NCBI GenBank assembly: GCA_963971305.1 | Contig: OZ020307.1 | Span: 58,339,702 to 58,403,701, forward strand | Direction of reading: 5' to 3' | DNA length: 64,000 nt | Origin: Arcuatula senhousia | Taxonomy: Eukaryota > Mollusca > Bivalvia > Mytilida > Mytilidae | Part shown: piece after piece, positions 1 to 13,800 of the stretch | How positions within the stretch are numbered: the stretch's first letter is position 1 | How the letters are laid out: every line of letters starts with the position of its first letter | Program-made: the position numbers and the translations under genes | Notes under the pieces: model-generated | What the model was told of the DNA's origin: nothing | Seen by the model: only the letters and a program-made list of their open reading frames with translations | The model's database searches: none

Positions 1-1765
1 TTCTCATTATATTAAAAACTCTGTTTTTGATTCCAATGATTATGACTTTTCATTTGTCATAAAACGATTATATTTTTCCCAATGGTATTTTGTTAAATTA
101 TTTTTCTTTTGATAAGAAAAACATCAGACTAAATTTTATGTAGAGTTCTTTATTGTTGGTGAACAGTTGACCAATTTATGACTAGACTGAAAAACATTTG
201 TATGAAAATGAAGCTGAAAAATCTCTGAATTAATCAAACCATGTTTTAGAATTATTGCGTAGAATTGCACATGTTCAATAATTTTGAAAATATTTCCAAA
301 TTTCTTAAATCAGCATACACAGGTATTTGGTATGGTGACAGTCATGTCAGAAACATCCAGACCAAAAGAATCTCTGAACCCCTGTGGGGACATAAGTTTG
401 TCATCATATATTTTTCAAAATACTTAATCAATTAATTTTTTGAAAACAAAAAAGAAAAAAATATAATTTTGTTGCTCTTGTTACAACCAGGCATCATAAA
501 TAAATGATAGCTATTCCATTAATTGAAAAACAATATTATTTTTAAGTTCTCGAAATCAAAGAAACATTTCAAAGCTTTTAAAACAGGTGATATACATTTT
601 AATGCGAAATCCTATGCTTGATCTTCCGTGATTGAAATTACAGAGAATTATTATCAGAACGGATTGGATATCTGCACATCTATCGAATTCATAACATTTC
701 TGTTGCATATGGAAGCAGGCCTACGAATACAATCATCTACAAGGGATGATTCTAGTTGTAGAATTACAGACCTATTTTTAAACAACACCTTTTAATTCAA
801 CTGGTGACTGTATTTGGTTGCAAAATATTAAAGTGTAGAATTCATAATTTGATGATGTCAAATCCATTATTCTAATGAGACGGAGTCGTATGTCATAACT
901 GGATTATTTTTGTCAATTCAATATTTAAATAATAGGTAGATTTTATGTTGTTTTAAGGCTTCCCGTAGCTTCTTTGTTCCATAAGGCAGTAGATTGAACC
1001 CATTTAAATTGCAAAATAACCAGACCCCATATAACGATAGCAGTTAAATCTTCAATTCTATGTTTAATTGTTTTACTAATAAATGGGGGAAAATATTGAA
1101 TTTCCATGCTATACTCAAACTAAAAGTACATGGACAAGCAAATGCTTTTCAATGAAAAGATATGTATTTATCTACATTTTTATGTTTTAAAAAAAATGAA
1201 TGAAAATGCTTTTATAATTTATGGTATTAAAAAGGAAAAATAAATCTTGAAGAGTTAAGATAAGTTAAAAATGAGCGAATATATTTCTGTTGATCAATAA
1301 ACAAGTTGAATATCAACAAAAAGCAAAAAAGTTGCTAAAAAAAAGCTAAAATGAAAGGATGCTTTATGTAATGGTACAAACTTGTACCAACAAAGCATGT
1401 TAAAGTTTGATTTCATGTTTGAGGAAGAAAATTTTAATCACAAGGAAACCACACAAGACATTATTGCATGTACATGTAAAAACATAGGTTTAACATCAAA
1501 TTACATCACACAACAACCTTCTAATATGCAGAGGAGAAAAAACAATTTTCTTTTAAATAGAATTAAGCTAAAAAGTACATAAGCCTGTATTTGAATTAGT
1601 ATCGCACCATATTCATTCATGTACTTAAGGAAAACATCAAAATTTGATATGAAATTCCTGCCTTGTTCAATATGTAAAAGATTCGATAAAATGTGCAGAA
1701 ATTAAGGTGCTTGAGTAGTTGTTTTGACGGAAAATTTAAGTTGAATATTTTTTTTTTCATTACAG
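1..1765. other. TCF intron, no gene seen
   Basis: AT-rich non-coding sequence upstream of the first visible TCF exon. I see no exon with usable splice sites and no clear repeat boundary. Confidence 0.6.
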
Positions 1766-1850
1766 GGTTACCTAGACCCCCTATGTATCCCTATCCTGGC
1801 TCAGGCCAGTTTCCTCCTAGTCTTTATGGGCCAGACATACCAGTCCAATG
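1766..1850 (+). CDS. TCF7L2: TCF exon: proline-rich middle region
   Basis: Acceptor tttcattacag and donor gtaagt. Enters with two bases of a split codon and leaves with TG, completed to Trp by the G of the next exon. Encodes a Pro/Tyr/Gly-rich stretch ([21 protein letters not shown]). Confidence 0.9.
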
Positions 1851-4800
1851 GTAAGTACAACTACAATCCCCCCCCTAAAAACAAAACGGGTACAGGAGGA
1901 AGCCAATATACATCCTCTTGTAGATGAGACAAAAAACCTCAAAATGTTTCTTTTTAGTGAATACATGTACATGTATATTGTTTTTCTGACTGTTTTATAA
2001 TTTTAGACATACCAGATGTTTTTGAATTGCTTGAATCTTTTGTGATTTCTAAGGGTCATTGTTGCTACAAAAAATAGGGCAAGTGGAATTTTTGACAGAA
2101 AACATCACTTTATTTGACCAATTATTACAAGAGTTATATTGGCTATCACCTTGTAATAAAATGATTATAAAACGTAGAATTATGGGCTACTTGTGTCACA
2201 CTATAATGTCCGTCCCACAATTCGATGATCATTACATTACTTTATGGCTAGCAAGTGGAAATCTGATGTTTTTATTACCCATAAATGGATTATGGTAGAA
2301 AGTTCATAGGCTGCTTATTATTTTGAAGTAGAAAAGAGATGATTTTCTATAATAGCCCATTGCAAATGAGAGTTTTATGTTTTTTATTGCACAAAAAGAG
2401 TTGAAAATACTGTTAATGGATTTTGTGAACTGTTAAAATTTCACTTATAAATAACCGTCTGCACAGTTTTTGCTAGAGGTGTTCTTGATCAATCCAGTAC
2501 AATACATATATAGAAATGATTGCTTTTGTCTTTTACACAAGAAATACTCTAAGCATAGTAATTTTTGTTATGACCTAATTTTTGCTATATTCCCAGCAGT
2601 AAAATCAGATACATGTACATGTAGTAAACATTAATATGCAATATTTATATATAAATAAATGTATTAATAGCCTTTAGAAAATTGTGAAAATTTAAATCTG
2701 CAAAACTGTCATTAAGATTGAATGCATGAAAATAAATAACTGGGAGAACTATTTTGTTTACATTACATGTATTTATATTGATAAACACTAGAAAGATTGT
2801 TATTAATACAGAAAATAGGAAATGAAACAGAAGAATAAGGAGATAAAAAAGTAAAAAAAAAGAGAATATTAAACCATGAGTTAAATTACAAGGTTAGGCC
2901 AAAAAAAAAATATATATGTCTGTTTCCTGCTTCCCTACCTACCCTATTTTTTGGTCCCTACCCTAAAGTTTTTGTTGGCATTTTGGAACAAGCACTGCTA
3001 AAGTTGGGATTGCTTCCCCATTGACTCAATGTAAAATAATTTTGCAAAATAAAATAATTTTCCTACCTACCTACCCTAATTTTCAAGAGTAGGAAGCAGG
3101 AAACAAACATATATTTTGTTTTGGCCTTATTCAAATCTTTTAAACACATAAAAACAAATAATATGAGTTTTGTACTGCACTATTATGACAAAATGTTAAC
3201 AATTATTCTTGTATATTTCAGGAATCGACCCCCTGGATACCCCATTTCCTCAGGTGCCTTCTCTGGACCATACCCACCCTCATTAATCAGCTCTAGTTCA
3301 TCGTTTAGATTTGGTCCCCCGGGACTGTTCCCCCCTCATGGTCTACATCACCCTGGCATGCCTCACCCAGCCTTGGTCTCTCCAGGACCCAAACAGGAAC
3401 CACAAGATAATCATAGGTAAGTTTTATAAATTATTGAACGGAATTCAATGAATCTTGGTATATGGTAACCAAAAAGATTTGTAAGACAATCAGATATAAA
3501 CTTTCAACAGAATTCAAGGAGATTTCTGAATTGTACATGTACATGATGTATCATATGTAATCATCCAGATAAAATTTTGTACTGCCAAAATTATTGAACA
3601 GAATTGAATGAATGTTTGTAGGTACTTGCCTACAAATATGTAATTATAATTCTACATAATTATTGTCGTAAAAAGTAAAATTATTTAAAAGAATTCAATA
3701 AATCTTGGTATGCAGTTGAAAAAGGAACACATGCAGGTCACTTTTGTTAGTATTGAACAAATTCAATTAATCTTGATACATGTATAGATTTTTGTTTTAA
3801 ACTAGAACCACAATTTAGTCATTGACAATTATGCATATTTCTAGGTAAAACATTAAGCAGATTTTAAATAGCTTTTGAAACTAACAATTATAGTATCATG
3901 CAAATTACTATCTCTTCACACATTTTATTTTGTCAACAGCACAGAAAACAACACATGTCAATATACATGGCTCACCATTTCAAGTAATGCTTTTTAAAAA
4001 CAGTATAGATCAATTTTTACTTCCTGGTTCAGAAACAATTAGTCTAGCGGAATGGTCTACAAAGTTTAAGAAGTGCTTGGGTCATTGGATGCTTAGACAA
4101 GCACTAAGATCACATAAGCAATAAACCTGTCTTGTCATTACACTGACAGCCATCTTTGTATAAGTTTTGAAATTAAAGACAGTGAGGTTTTACATATTAA
4201 ATTATGCCTTCCAATTAACGCAGTGTTGGAACAAGATATGAACATCTACTAACGGGAGGTATGACATGTGTCACTGTCATAAAGGACGTGTAGAAAAAAT
4301 ATCATTACATGCTTACGTCCTAAATGTTGTGTCCTTTGTGTTGATGTTAACAAGTTAAATTTTAGTGTTGAAAGTTAAGACATTTATGATGTGACATTTC
4401 CATAGAAAGAAATATAAAGACTTTTAGGTTGTTTAGATAATTTTGAATTATTATTATTATGACCCATAATTCTGGACTTTGTTATTGGTCGTATGCTTGG
4501 ATGCCTTGGAACTGCTAATATGGTCAATTGCAGGCTATGGCAGATACAAGATTATTGGGGGTAGCCTAGTATTCTCAATTCACTGTGGCAATTACTCTAA
4601 CTTCACAATTGACCTTATCTGCTAAGTCCAAAGGAAGACATTTAGGCAAACACTTACATGCACATATGTAGCTCTGTTAAAGAAATTCCTTTTAATGAAG
4701 ATTTTGTAGATACATGTACATAGGTGAATGTGCCTCTTCATCTATCGACTGATTTCTGGTAAAACCGCACCCAGATACACATTGAACATATACTAGTACC

Positions 4801-7800
4801 TTTTCAATTATACAAGAATATACAATTTTATATTTGATAACTGTTAGTGTATGAAACTATTAAAATTTAAATCTTTGATCTTCAATTTAGATTACAAAAA
4901 TTGAAAAAAATCTGATTCAGAAAGAAATCATCAGTGTGGAAGATTCCATAATTGTTTGTCTTAGAATTGTAATAAGCTGGTTATTAACCCTCATTTTAAT
5001 TTCCCCCGGTTGATGTATAAAGAGATTTAACACTGAGCTCCATAAAAGACACTCGATAAGACAGCATTGATTTTCAAACAAGAAAACAATGAAAACCTAG
5101 ATTGTTTTTTATTTTCCTGTAAGTCGTAATCATTGTCGATGATTTCTTTATTTTTTTGTCCAGTTGTAAATCTCTGTCTCCCAGCAGAATAAAAAAAAAT
5201 CTTGGGTTTCAATAAAATTCTATCATGATATGTGGTATTTTTTCTCTCTAAGTTAAAGATTTTAGAAGTCAAATTCAAATTTTGAAATTCTTTCTTTGTT
5301 TGAGATTGCTTTGTGTTCGGGGTATTAGAGGGCTTTACTGGAGATTTTGTCTTGTTCTTAAGGAATTAGCTGAATTTTACTGAAATGAAATAACAAGGAA
5401 AAAACAATAACGGTATCTAATTGAGAAGATTCAATTTCTTGTGAAGACAAAAGGTTGCTTCCTTTTATTTCGTAGTATTTGTTTGGCTTGTGCATTTAAT
5501 TTCATTTGCTTATCCTCTTATGAAACTATGATTCAAACCTGTAAATAGTCCGTTCTCTTCAAATTATTTCTAACGTCTCTGCAGACCTATATCTAGGTAT
5601 AGTCACGACGTTAAACTCCCCAGTCAAATTATTTCTGTATTCAGAAGTTGGAAAAAAAAGCAAAAGAAAGACGAACTTGTTTTACCATGGCTCTTGTATG
5701 AGATTTTTTTGGGTCTGTCTTGTCAGATGTCAAGTAAACTTTTGTATTCTAGCTGATTCTTGAAAAATGTTTGTTAGATCTTCATGATATTTTGTACACT
5801 TATTAATCAGTACAATACAACTACAGCAGCAACAAATATCTTGATCGGGTCCAACACTGGTAAGAGAGCCTCAGATGCTTTAGCTTGCCTACCTTTACCC
5901 CTATATCTAAAATCATGTATTTTTCTTCCATTAGGAATATGCATGATCAAGGTCCACCAGAAGAAACGGCAGCCCAGAAGAAAAAAAATCATATAAAAAA
6001 ACCCTTGAATGCCTTCATGTTATTTATGAAAGAACAGAGGGCAAAGGTCGTAGCTGAATGTACATTAAAAGAATCGGCAGCAATCAACCAAATTTTAGGT
6101 AGAAAGGTAAGAATGTTAGGTCGTCACTAATTTAAGAATTTCTTTTCATCTTCATGTAGGGATTTGTCCGAGGAAGGGCCTCCGGAGGAACTACAGAAGA
6201 AAAAAAATTACGTTAAAAAACCCTTAAATGCATTTATGTTGTTTATGAAAGAAGAAAGACAAAAGGTTGTCAAAGAGTGCACTTTAAAAGAATCGGCAGC
6301 AATTAACCAAATTTTAGGCCGAAAGGTAAGCAGAAAAACATACTGCAAAGTTTCAGTATTTTCTGTCTTATTCTTTGGTGAAGTTTAGTTATAGCAAGTT
6401 AATTTATACTAAGAATGAGATGTTCTATCACAGCTATTAAAAGGATGAAATTTAAGACAAAAATAAAATTAATGTGAAATAATAGAATAAATGCATGTTG
6501 TCATAAAATTATTCTTTGTTAGTATATTGTATTTGGAGTAAAGTTATATGAGACAACTTTCCATAAAAAAAAACAACAGTAATGCAGCAATCATAGTTAC
6601 AATTATTTTTCATTAAGTTTGCATGAAGCTTAAACTTTATACGAAAAAGAAAAGAAAAAGGAACTGGGAAAAAATCCATCAAACTTGCAAATAATTTTTA
6701 TGTGAAAAATGGTTTAAAATGTGATAGTAACTGATTTATAAATATGTACCAGTCATTGCAATTACACTTCAAAAGTTTATGACAAGTTTAATGAGACTCT
6801 TAAGCAAATCCTGTAATATTATTGTTTACATTTGAAAAATTTTATTTTGAATAGTGGCATGCTTTAGACCGAGCAGAACAAGCCAAATATTATGAAATGG
6901 CCAGAAAAGAGAAAGAACTTCACCTGCAGCTCTATCCAGGCTGGAGTGCCCGAGATAACTACGCAGTACACACGAAAAAGAAACGGAAAAAGAAGGACAT
7001 GCATGGCGGTGAGAATAAAGGTGGGATATCACCATCTATTTTCTAATCTATACAATTTACTTGAAAAGTTTGTCTTTTAGGAAGCATCCAATATCTCAAT
7101 GTTACTGAGTTTTTGCTCATGATAATCTCAATTTTGTGCAAGTCTGAGATGAAGAATGTTGGTGTTCCATGGAATTTAATACAACAATCATTTATATTGT
7201 ATATTTTGGTAAAATGATTTTGGAAATCTTTTAAAGTATTAATGTTGACTAATTTAGATTTAAATGTGTCAAAGTACTAAAGGAACTGTCAAATAAACTG
7301 TTAATTTCATTACGGTTAGAGGAGTTATCTCCAAGCAGTAGCATTTAAATCAATATATCTAGAAAGTCAAAAGTGACAAAAGAGGTGTACTGTACACAAA
7401 AAACTCAAACAAGGAAGCCAAAACTAGCACCAATAATATCAACCATGTGCAAATGATTACATTTAGATTACAATAGATGTAGATTCTTATTCTCTGTGTA
7501 GTTATGCTTTTCTTCCATTCTTCTGTAGAACTGTTAATTGAATACTGTATCTTATTCTATCACATCTCATAACAACCTCTCAACTATTTTAACACAAAAC
7601 TTGGACTAGAAATTTCATATATAGTTCATTTATAGCCACATTAATTTCATAAAGTTGCCTTATGGGTTTATCATGTGAAAAAACAAGATAAGATGATGAA
7701 AAAATAATATACAGTATTTTGTGATAATGCAGTAAGAATTTGATTTTTTTCAAATTTAGGCTGCTCACCCATAAGTCATAAGATGAAATTAATGTGGCCA

Positions 7801-10800
7801 AAGGATGGACAAGAAATGTTACCACAGCAAGGTAAGATTCTGTTGTATCCCGGGGGCAGATCCAGAAATTTTCCCCCCAAAATGGGCGGGGTTCACTCTA
7901 TAGTCCGCGGAGGATGAAAAATGGGTGTGAACCAATTTTGCACAATATTAACACTGAAATGAAAATGTTCTTCAAAAAAAAAGGGGGGGTGTCCCTCAGA
8001 CACTACCTCTGGATCTGCCACTGTTTTATATTCTGTTTGAGTAAAAAAAAAAGGGGGGGACTTCTTTATAGAAAAAAGGATGGTGTTGAACTGGATTGTA
8101 AAATTATAGGTTATAAAACTCTTGGCATTATTGAATAACTAGGACAGATGACATCTGTTATCTCAAAGAAGCTGGTACACATTCTTTCTTAAGAAATTCT
8201 TTACTTCTTAAACTTCAAACTTACCATCAACAATGTATGGAAGGTGCGCTGCGTAAAAACGATTGAGAAGTACACCCGCTATAATTGATTAGTGCTTTTA
8301 TAGTGGCTTGTGGGTAAATCAGACGAAAAAGACACCCGAAATTGGGAATTTACATCTAAAATGCCAGAAATATGCCTAATAGTAATGTTTTTTAACTGGA
8401 AACTATTATTAAGGCAATTATGTTACTAATGACTTAACATTGACTTTAATTTAGTTCTTAAAATTACAAAAAAAATACTTTTATACATAAATATTCCGAA
8501 AATCACGTATATAAAACATCATAAGTATTTAAAACATTATTTTTTATCTTAAAGATAATTACCTAAATAACAATATATTGAAGGGTAGAGAGTCGTTTTA
8601 TTGTGCCCTTTAATGATAAAACACGACATCGGTGCACAAGTTGTGAAGTACATATGCGAAAGTTTTTTAGTACATCCGCACAAGTTGAATTGTACATCTT
8701 TTAACGATTGGCGAAAGTTGAGATGTGCAAATGCGACAGTTGAGATGTACAACTGCTTTAGTTGAGAAGTACAACGAAGACTTGAAAGTACCAATAGGTA
8801 GATATTATTTTTTGCTTTACCTCGTTACGATTTAAGTCACATTGTTGGATTTTCAATTTCTCACGGTTCAGTTTTGTAAGTGTGTTTTGTTTTCTGTTAT
8901 CCCATTATGTTTGCTAGATTCGTCTTTGATCTTTCTGAGTTACCCAATTTTACATCTGCAAATGCGACTTTTTGTTTTAATAATAATATTTCCAGACGAA
9001 TCGAAATGAAATAGTCAATTTTCAAAAAAAAAATCATTAGCTTTTTCATGTTTGTGATCATTGATCAAATAAAAGGAAGTCGGTGGTACATTTTGTAAAG
9101 TTCTTAACGTGACAGGCTACTAACACTGAGTCTCGTGGTTCCATCCTCGTCTGAGGTGAACATTTCATGAACCAATTTTCCGACTCTCTTCTCAACACCA
9201 TTTGTGAGAGTGGTTTCGAGGAACGATGCCATGTCCTTTTTTAATATGGTGAGAGGAATATCTTATGTTCGCTTTAAAAGTTCTTTAAAACTTTAAAGTC
9301 CTCTCTTGTTTGGTCGTGCTTGTTTTGTTTTTGCCTTCGCTCTTAACTTTCGGCTTCGGACTGCCCGATTGGTGTCTCTTGACTTCTTGTATAGTTCGAT
9401 TAGAGGAGGCTCAATTGTGCCGCTACAACGTTCACGCTCGCAAACTGCAAGACAAAATTTTGTAGCGATATATACGGTTTTCAAGTTACATGTATTTGTA
9501 AAATATAGTGATTTTTATGGTGCCAAAAATGCAAAAATTGTCATTTTATGCCAGCTGCGACGCCATGTCGGGGGCACTAGGTTTTGCTTATGCTCGTACG
9601 TCCGTACGTATATGTATAATTCCGCAAAGCGTTTCTAAGAAACCGTAAATGGAAATGAGTTGGTACTTGGTAGGAGGGTTCAGTATGACAAACAATGCAT
9701 CCTAAGCCATAAGCGACTCTCAGATCTGTAGGACTTTCAACTTTTCATTTGGGGCCAACGGGGACATCCGCGTCCCATGGACACATTCTTTCTTTATCTT
9801 TTTTTAAATCTAAAATCGTTGTCATTTTCAACAAAATTTCGAATTCATATATTTTAAGATGGAGCCTGACACTGGTCATGTGACCGCGAAAAGCAAAAAG
9901 TGCAACAATATGTGCAAATGTCATTAAATATGAATAAAATTTAGGCTAAACATTTTTTTATATTAAAAGTTTAGGAATACTTTTGAATTATTATCAAACT
10001 CTTCAATCAAACGTATATACATGTAAATACATTTTTTTTTATTTTTCAAGGGAAATAATTCATACAAAAACTGGCAAAAATTTCAAAGGATTATAATGTT
10101 GGCAAAAATTTTAAGCAAGTGACCCACTTTTTATAGTTTTAATTCAGAACATGTTGAAAAAAGGTCATATTGATAGAATTTTTCTTGAGAACATATTTTA
10201 TGCAAATATTTTGACCGTTCTTGTATAAATTAGGCACACTTTGAAACCTGATACTGGGAAAACAAGGTAAGTGACCTTGCTACGCCTGACACGCGTTTCC
10301 TCTATTCATAACTTATCAGAGGCGCTCTCGCAAAGTATCTGTTTTCAATCGCGTTGTATGCAAAGTTCTCGCAGCGCTCTGTATTGTTGGGTCGGGAAAT
10401 ATTGAGTATGGATATGACCCTTTTAAAGAATACATCCTTAAGTAAATTTCTTGTTTAAGGTGATTGCCGATTTTTATTTAAATTTAGTATTTTTCGTGTT
10501 CAAATGTGTATAAACATAGTTCACTGTTGCACTGATAAACTATAGCTTATGTACTATTCAACATGTGCTTGTGTACTATTCAACTAGTGCACTCTCAAAA
10601 AAGTTGTACTTCACAACTATAACATGAAATATTTTACTTGCTTTGAAAGATAGATTTGTAGCATTGCTTAATACCTTTTTTTTCATCTATTTTATTATAT
10701 GTTTATTGAGGAAATTGTTTAAAGTATACAATATATACATGTTTTATTTTGTTTGTTAGCCCATTTTCATGCAGCGGCTACTTTATTTCAAAAAATGAAC

Positions 10801-13800
10801 AAAATGTTCGACTTTTTTATTCTTACTTGACGGCCATTGATTTTAGTTAAAAACGAATGTCATTTCATAGGACAATGTAAAGTATAGTAAAAAAAGGTGC
10901 CAATTAAATTCAAAGGAATGACTGCTTACAAGTCTTTTTTATGGAAAAAGCCAAAAAATATGCAGACGGTTTTCTAGGTTGCACAAGTCAACTATGACGT
11001 ATGTACTTCTCAATCGTTTTTACACAGCGCACCTTCCATACATTGATCAAGCAAACTTACAAGTGCTTTAAAAATATTTAACATGTAAAGGGAATTAACT
11101 CCAGATTTATTCTCAATCATGTAAAAAAAAATATTTCTGTCTTTCTCTTTGGTTGAAAGCTCTCTCTAAATTTTAGATATCTGGCTTACAGATTGTTCAA
11201 GTGCTAAGAAGTGTCGAGCAAGATATGGTGTGGAACAACAGAATCAGTGGTGCAAGCCTTGCCGGTAAGTTACGATCAATTGTTGTGGGTGGCACAAAGG
11301 TTTATGGAAGATGTTTAAGGAAAAAGATTTGTCAAATACAAAAATGTAGCTTTTCTTTTTGAAATACAAGAAGTACTTTAGAATATTTATAGTTGATTCA
11401 AAGACTTGAATGCATAATCAAACTTTTATCTGGTTGAAATTACTTTGAAAAAGAAAAGCTACATTTTGTACTTAGAGGCGGCATGGGATATGATTTCTTG
11501 AAAAAATGAACTAGACAAGATCACTACATTTCTCTGGCAGTGATGAGGGCTTAAATTACTTGCTGAGTAAGTATGAGGTTATGTGTGAATGCAATGTGTT
11601 ATGGGTATGATTTTGTGAGCAGGATTTTCCAATACTACATGCACAGGACTTCTTTCTCTTTTGTGTGTGTGTCTGCAGTGCCAATGTTGTCTATTTTTCA
11701 GGTCTTCGCTCGATCAATCGTCTGATACAACTGCTGACATAAAACAGAGCAATTCTCCGGAGGTACAATAACGTAATGTGTATACAGGTACCTTTGTCGG
11801 CATGTTCGCCACGGAATGCTTTAACAACTATGTATTGTTTGCCAGTTGTATAAAATGCTTACTATTCCATTTTTCCCTCCATCTTCACAAAAATTATCCC
11901 ACAATGCAAGTTTTTTTTTTACTTTATGTTTTGCTTATACACCATAGTCTCATGACTGATGCCATGTATTACTATTTTATTTTTATTTTTGCTTATATAC
12001 CAAAGTTTCCTAGCTGAAATTTTGAGACTTATTATATTTTGCTTTATATATATATTTTAGTTGCATTATTTTGTTTTCTTAATTTGCTTTTGATTAAGGA
12101 AAAAGGAATTTTTATTGCATGCTTTGGTCACAATTTTTTCCATGTCAAATTTTGAATATTGTGAAGATGGGTTTATCTAGCTCTTTAGCCTGCTGCTTAA
12201 TTTATTTACACACTAGAACATGCTTAATTGATTTTTTTTTTAATTTGCCAGATGCTTGAATTTACCCCTAGCATGATTTAACCCTTTCATCCCCCACGAG
12301 GACAAATACTTGTTGGTAGAGTCCATCTTGGGGAAAGGGGTGGAAGGGTTTTGAACCAAAATTGTGTGGTCTGTTTTGAGTAGAGTACATATTTGCATGG
12401 ACAAATAGTGTGCATTCAACAAACCCTTTCCACCCCTTTTTATAATCAATGAAACAAACATTTACATCACATTTTTTGTTTCATTTTATACCAAGGGGTG
12501 GCAGGGTATTAATTTACTAATGTCAAATTTTTAGATTGTATCATCACCCAATTGTTTCAGTCACCAAAGTGGTGAAATCACCAGTTTGGTTTCAGTCAAA
12601 AAAGTAGTGAAGCTGGTTGTATAAGTTTTGGAAATATAAATAATTAATATATAATTTATGTAACATTGTGAAAAAGAAAAAGAAAAATGGGGTAAAAGAA
12701 ATAAAACACCTAAACCACATTTCCTTTAAACCTTTGTACTAGAGGGTTATTTCCCTTTTTTATATTTTTGTACTGAAACAAAGTAAGATGATCTTACAAT
12801 CTACTTTTATTACAGATGATTTTATAATAGAGATTTTTTTCCAGGCTTTTATTTTACCGTCCTACTCACAAGCGCTTTTGATGTTTGATATTCTATTAAT
12901 GTATTAGTGTCATCTGAAAACTTTGAAATTGTACCCTTTTTCAATGGTTTCCATGTATAAGTATTCTCACATTTGAGACATATAGATCATTCATTTTTTT
13001 TCATCTTCCTGTTCAGTGAAGTTTCATTTGACTCCTACAATACAAACAATTATCGTGAAGGAAGAGAATGTCATAGTCCTTTACCTTCTGTTCCTTTAGT
13101 TTAAACACCAGTATTTCACTCCCACTATAAAAAGTTTGCCTTTCATGTACAGGAAAAGAAAGCTGGCTCATTTATTGGATAACTATGTACACGTATGGTG
13201 AATGTCAGGTGGCAGGCAGACGGGTGGGAAAACATTTCCTAACAGTTTTCTGAGAAGCTTTATAAGGACAGTCTCTTTATATTTGGTATGCTGCAAAGGA
13301 AGGAGTCTTGTACAATAGTATTTAATTTCAAACTAGTTGATCACCTACTTCCTGTTCAATGAATTTTCTTATTCTTTTATTGATTTTTTTGAATCAATGA
13401 CTCTTGGTTCTTGGTTTTATGTGGTTTACACAAATACTACTTTCAAACAACTTAGTTGCTAAAATCCTACATTCTTATTTTGTGAACTAGATTTACTGGT
13501 TGTTCACGATTTTCCTTTCAAGTTACATGCAATGAATTTCCTTGTTATCATGTTATCCATCCTGCTACATATACTGTCTAGTGGGTTATTTTTGTGGCGG
13601 TTCAATTTTTGTGGTAGAAGGTATCTAAATCGCACAAAAACCCATTCGCAAACCATGAAAAATAAAACTAGCAAAATTTTTTCCACATATGATTATTTAT
13701 CCCCTCAAATACCTGCTATATAGTACCACTTTCTCTTTGAGAGAACTCTAGGTTAAAAGAACAATGTTTTACCAGCAGCTGGACATTATTTATAACTTTT

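Noticed and set aside
3930..4124. Open stretch after a plausible acceptor in the TCF intron
   Set aside because: In the phase required by exon 3416 it stops after a few codons. The open frame has no TCF-like or other known sequence and no donor.
9293..9638. Overlapping frames of 63 and 110 aa on opposite strands
   Set aside because: Lie within a SINE relic inside a transposon; no domain, no splice context.
9875..9890. GTCATGTGAC word resembling a TFEB/MITF (CLEAR) site
   Set aside because: A single short palindrome inside a transposon, far from any start site; expected by chance at this length.
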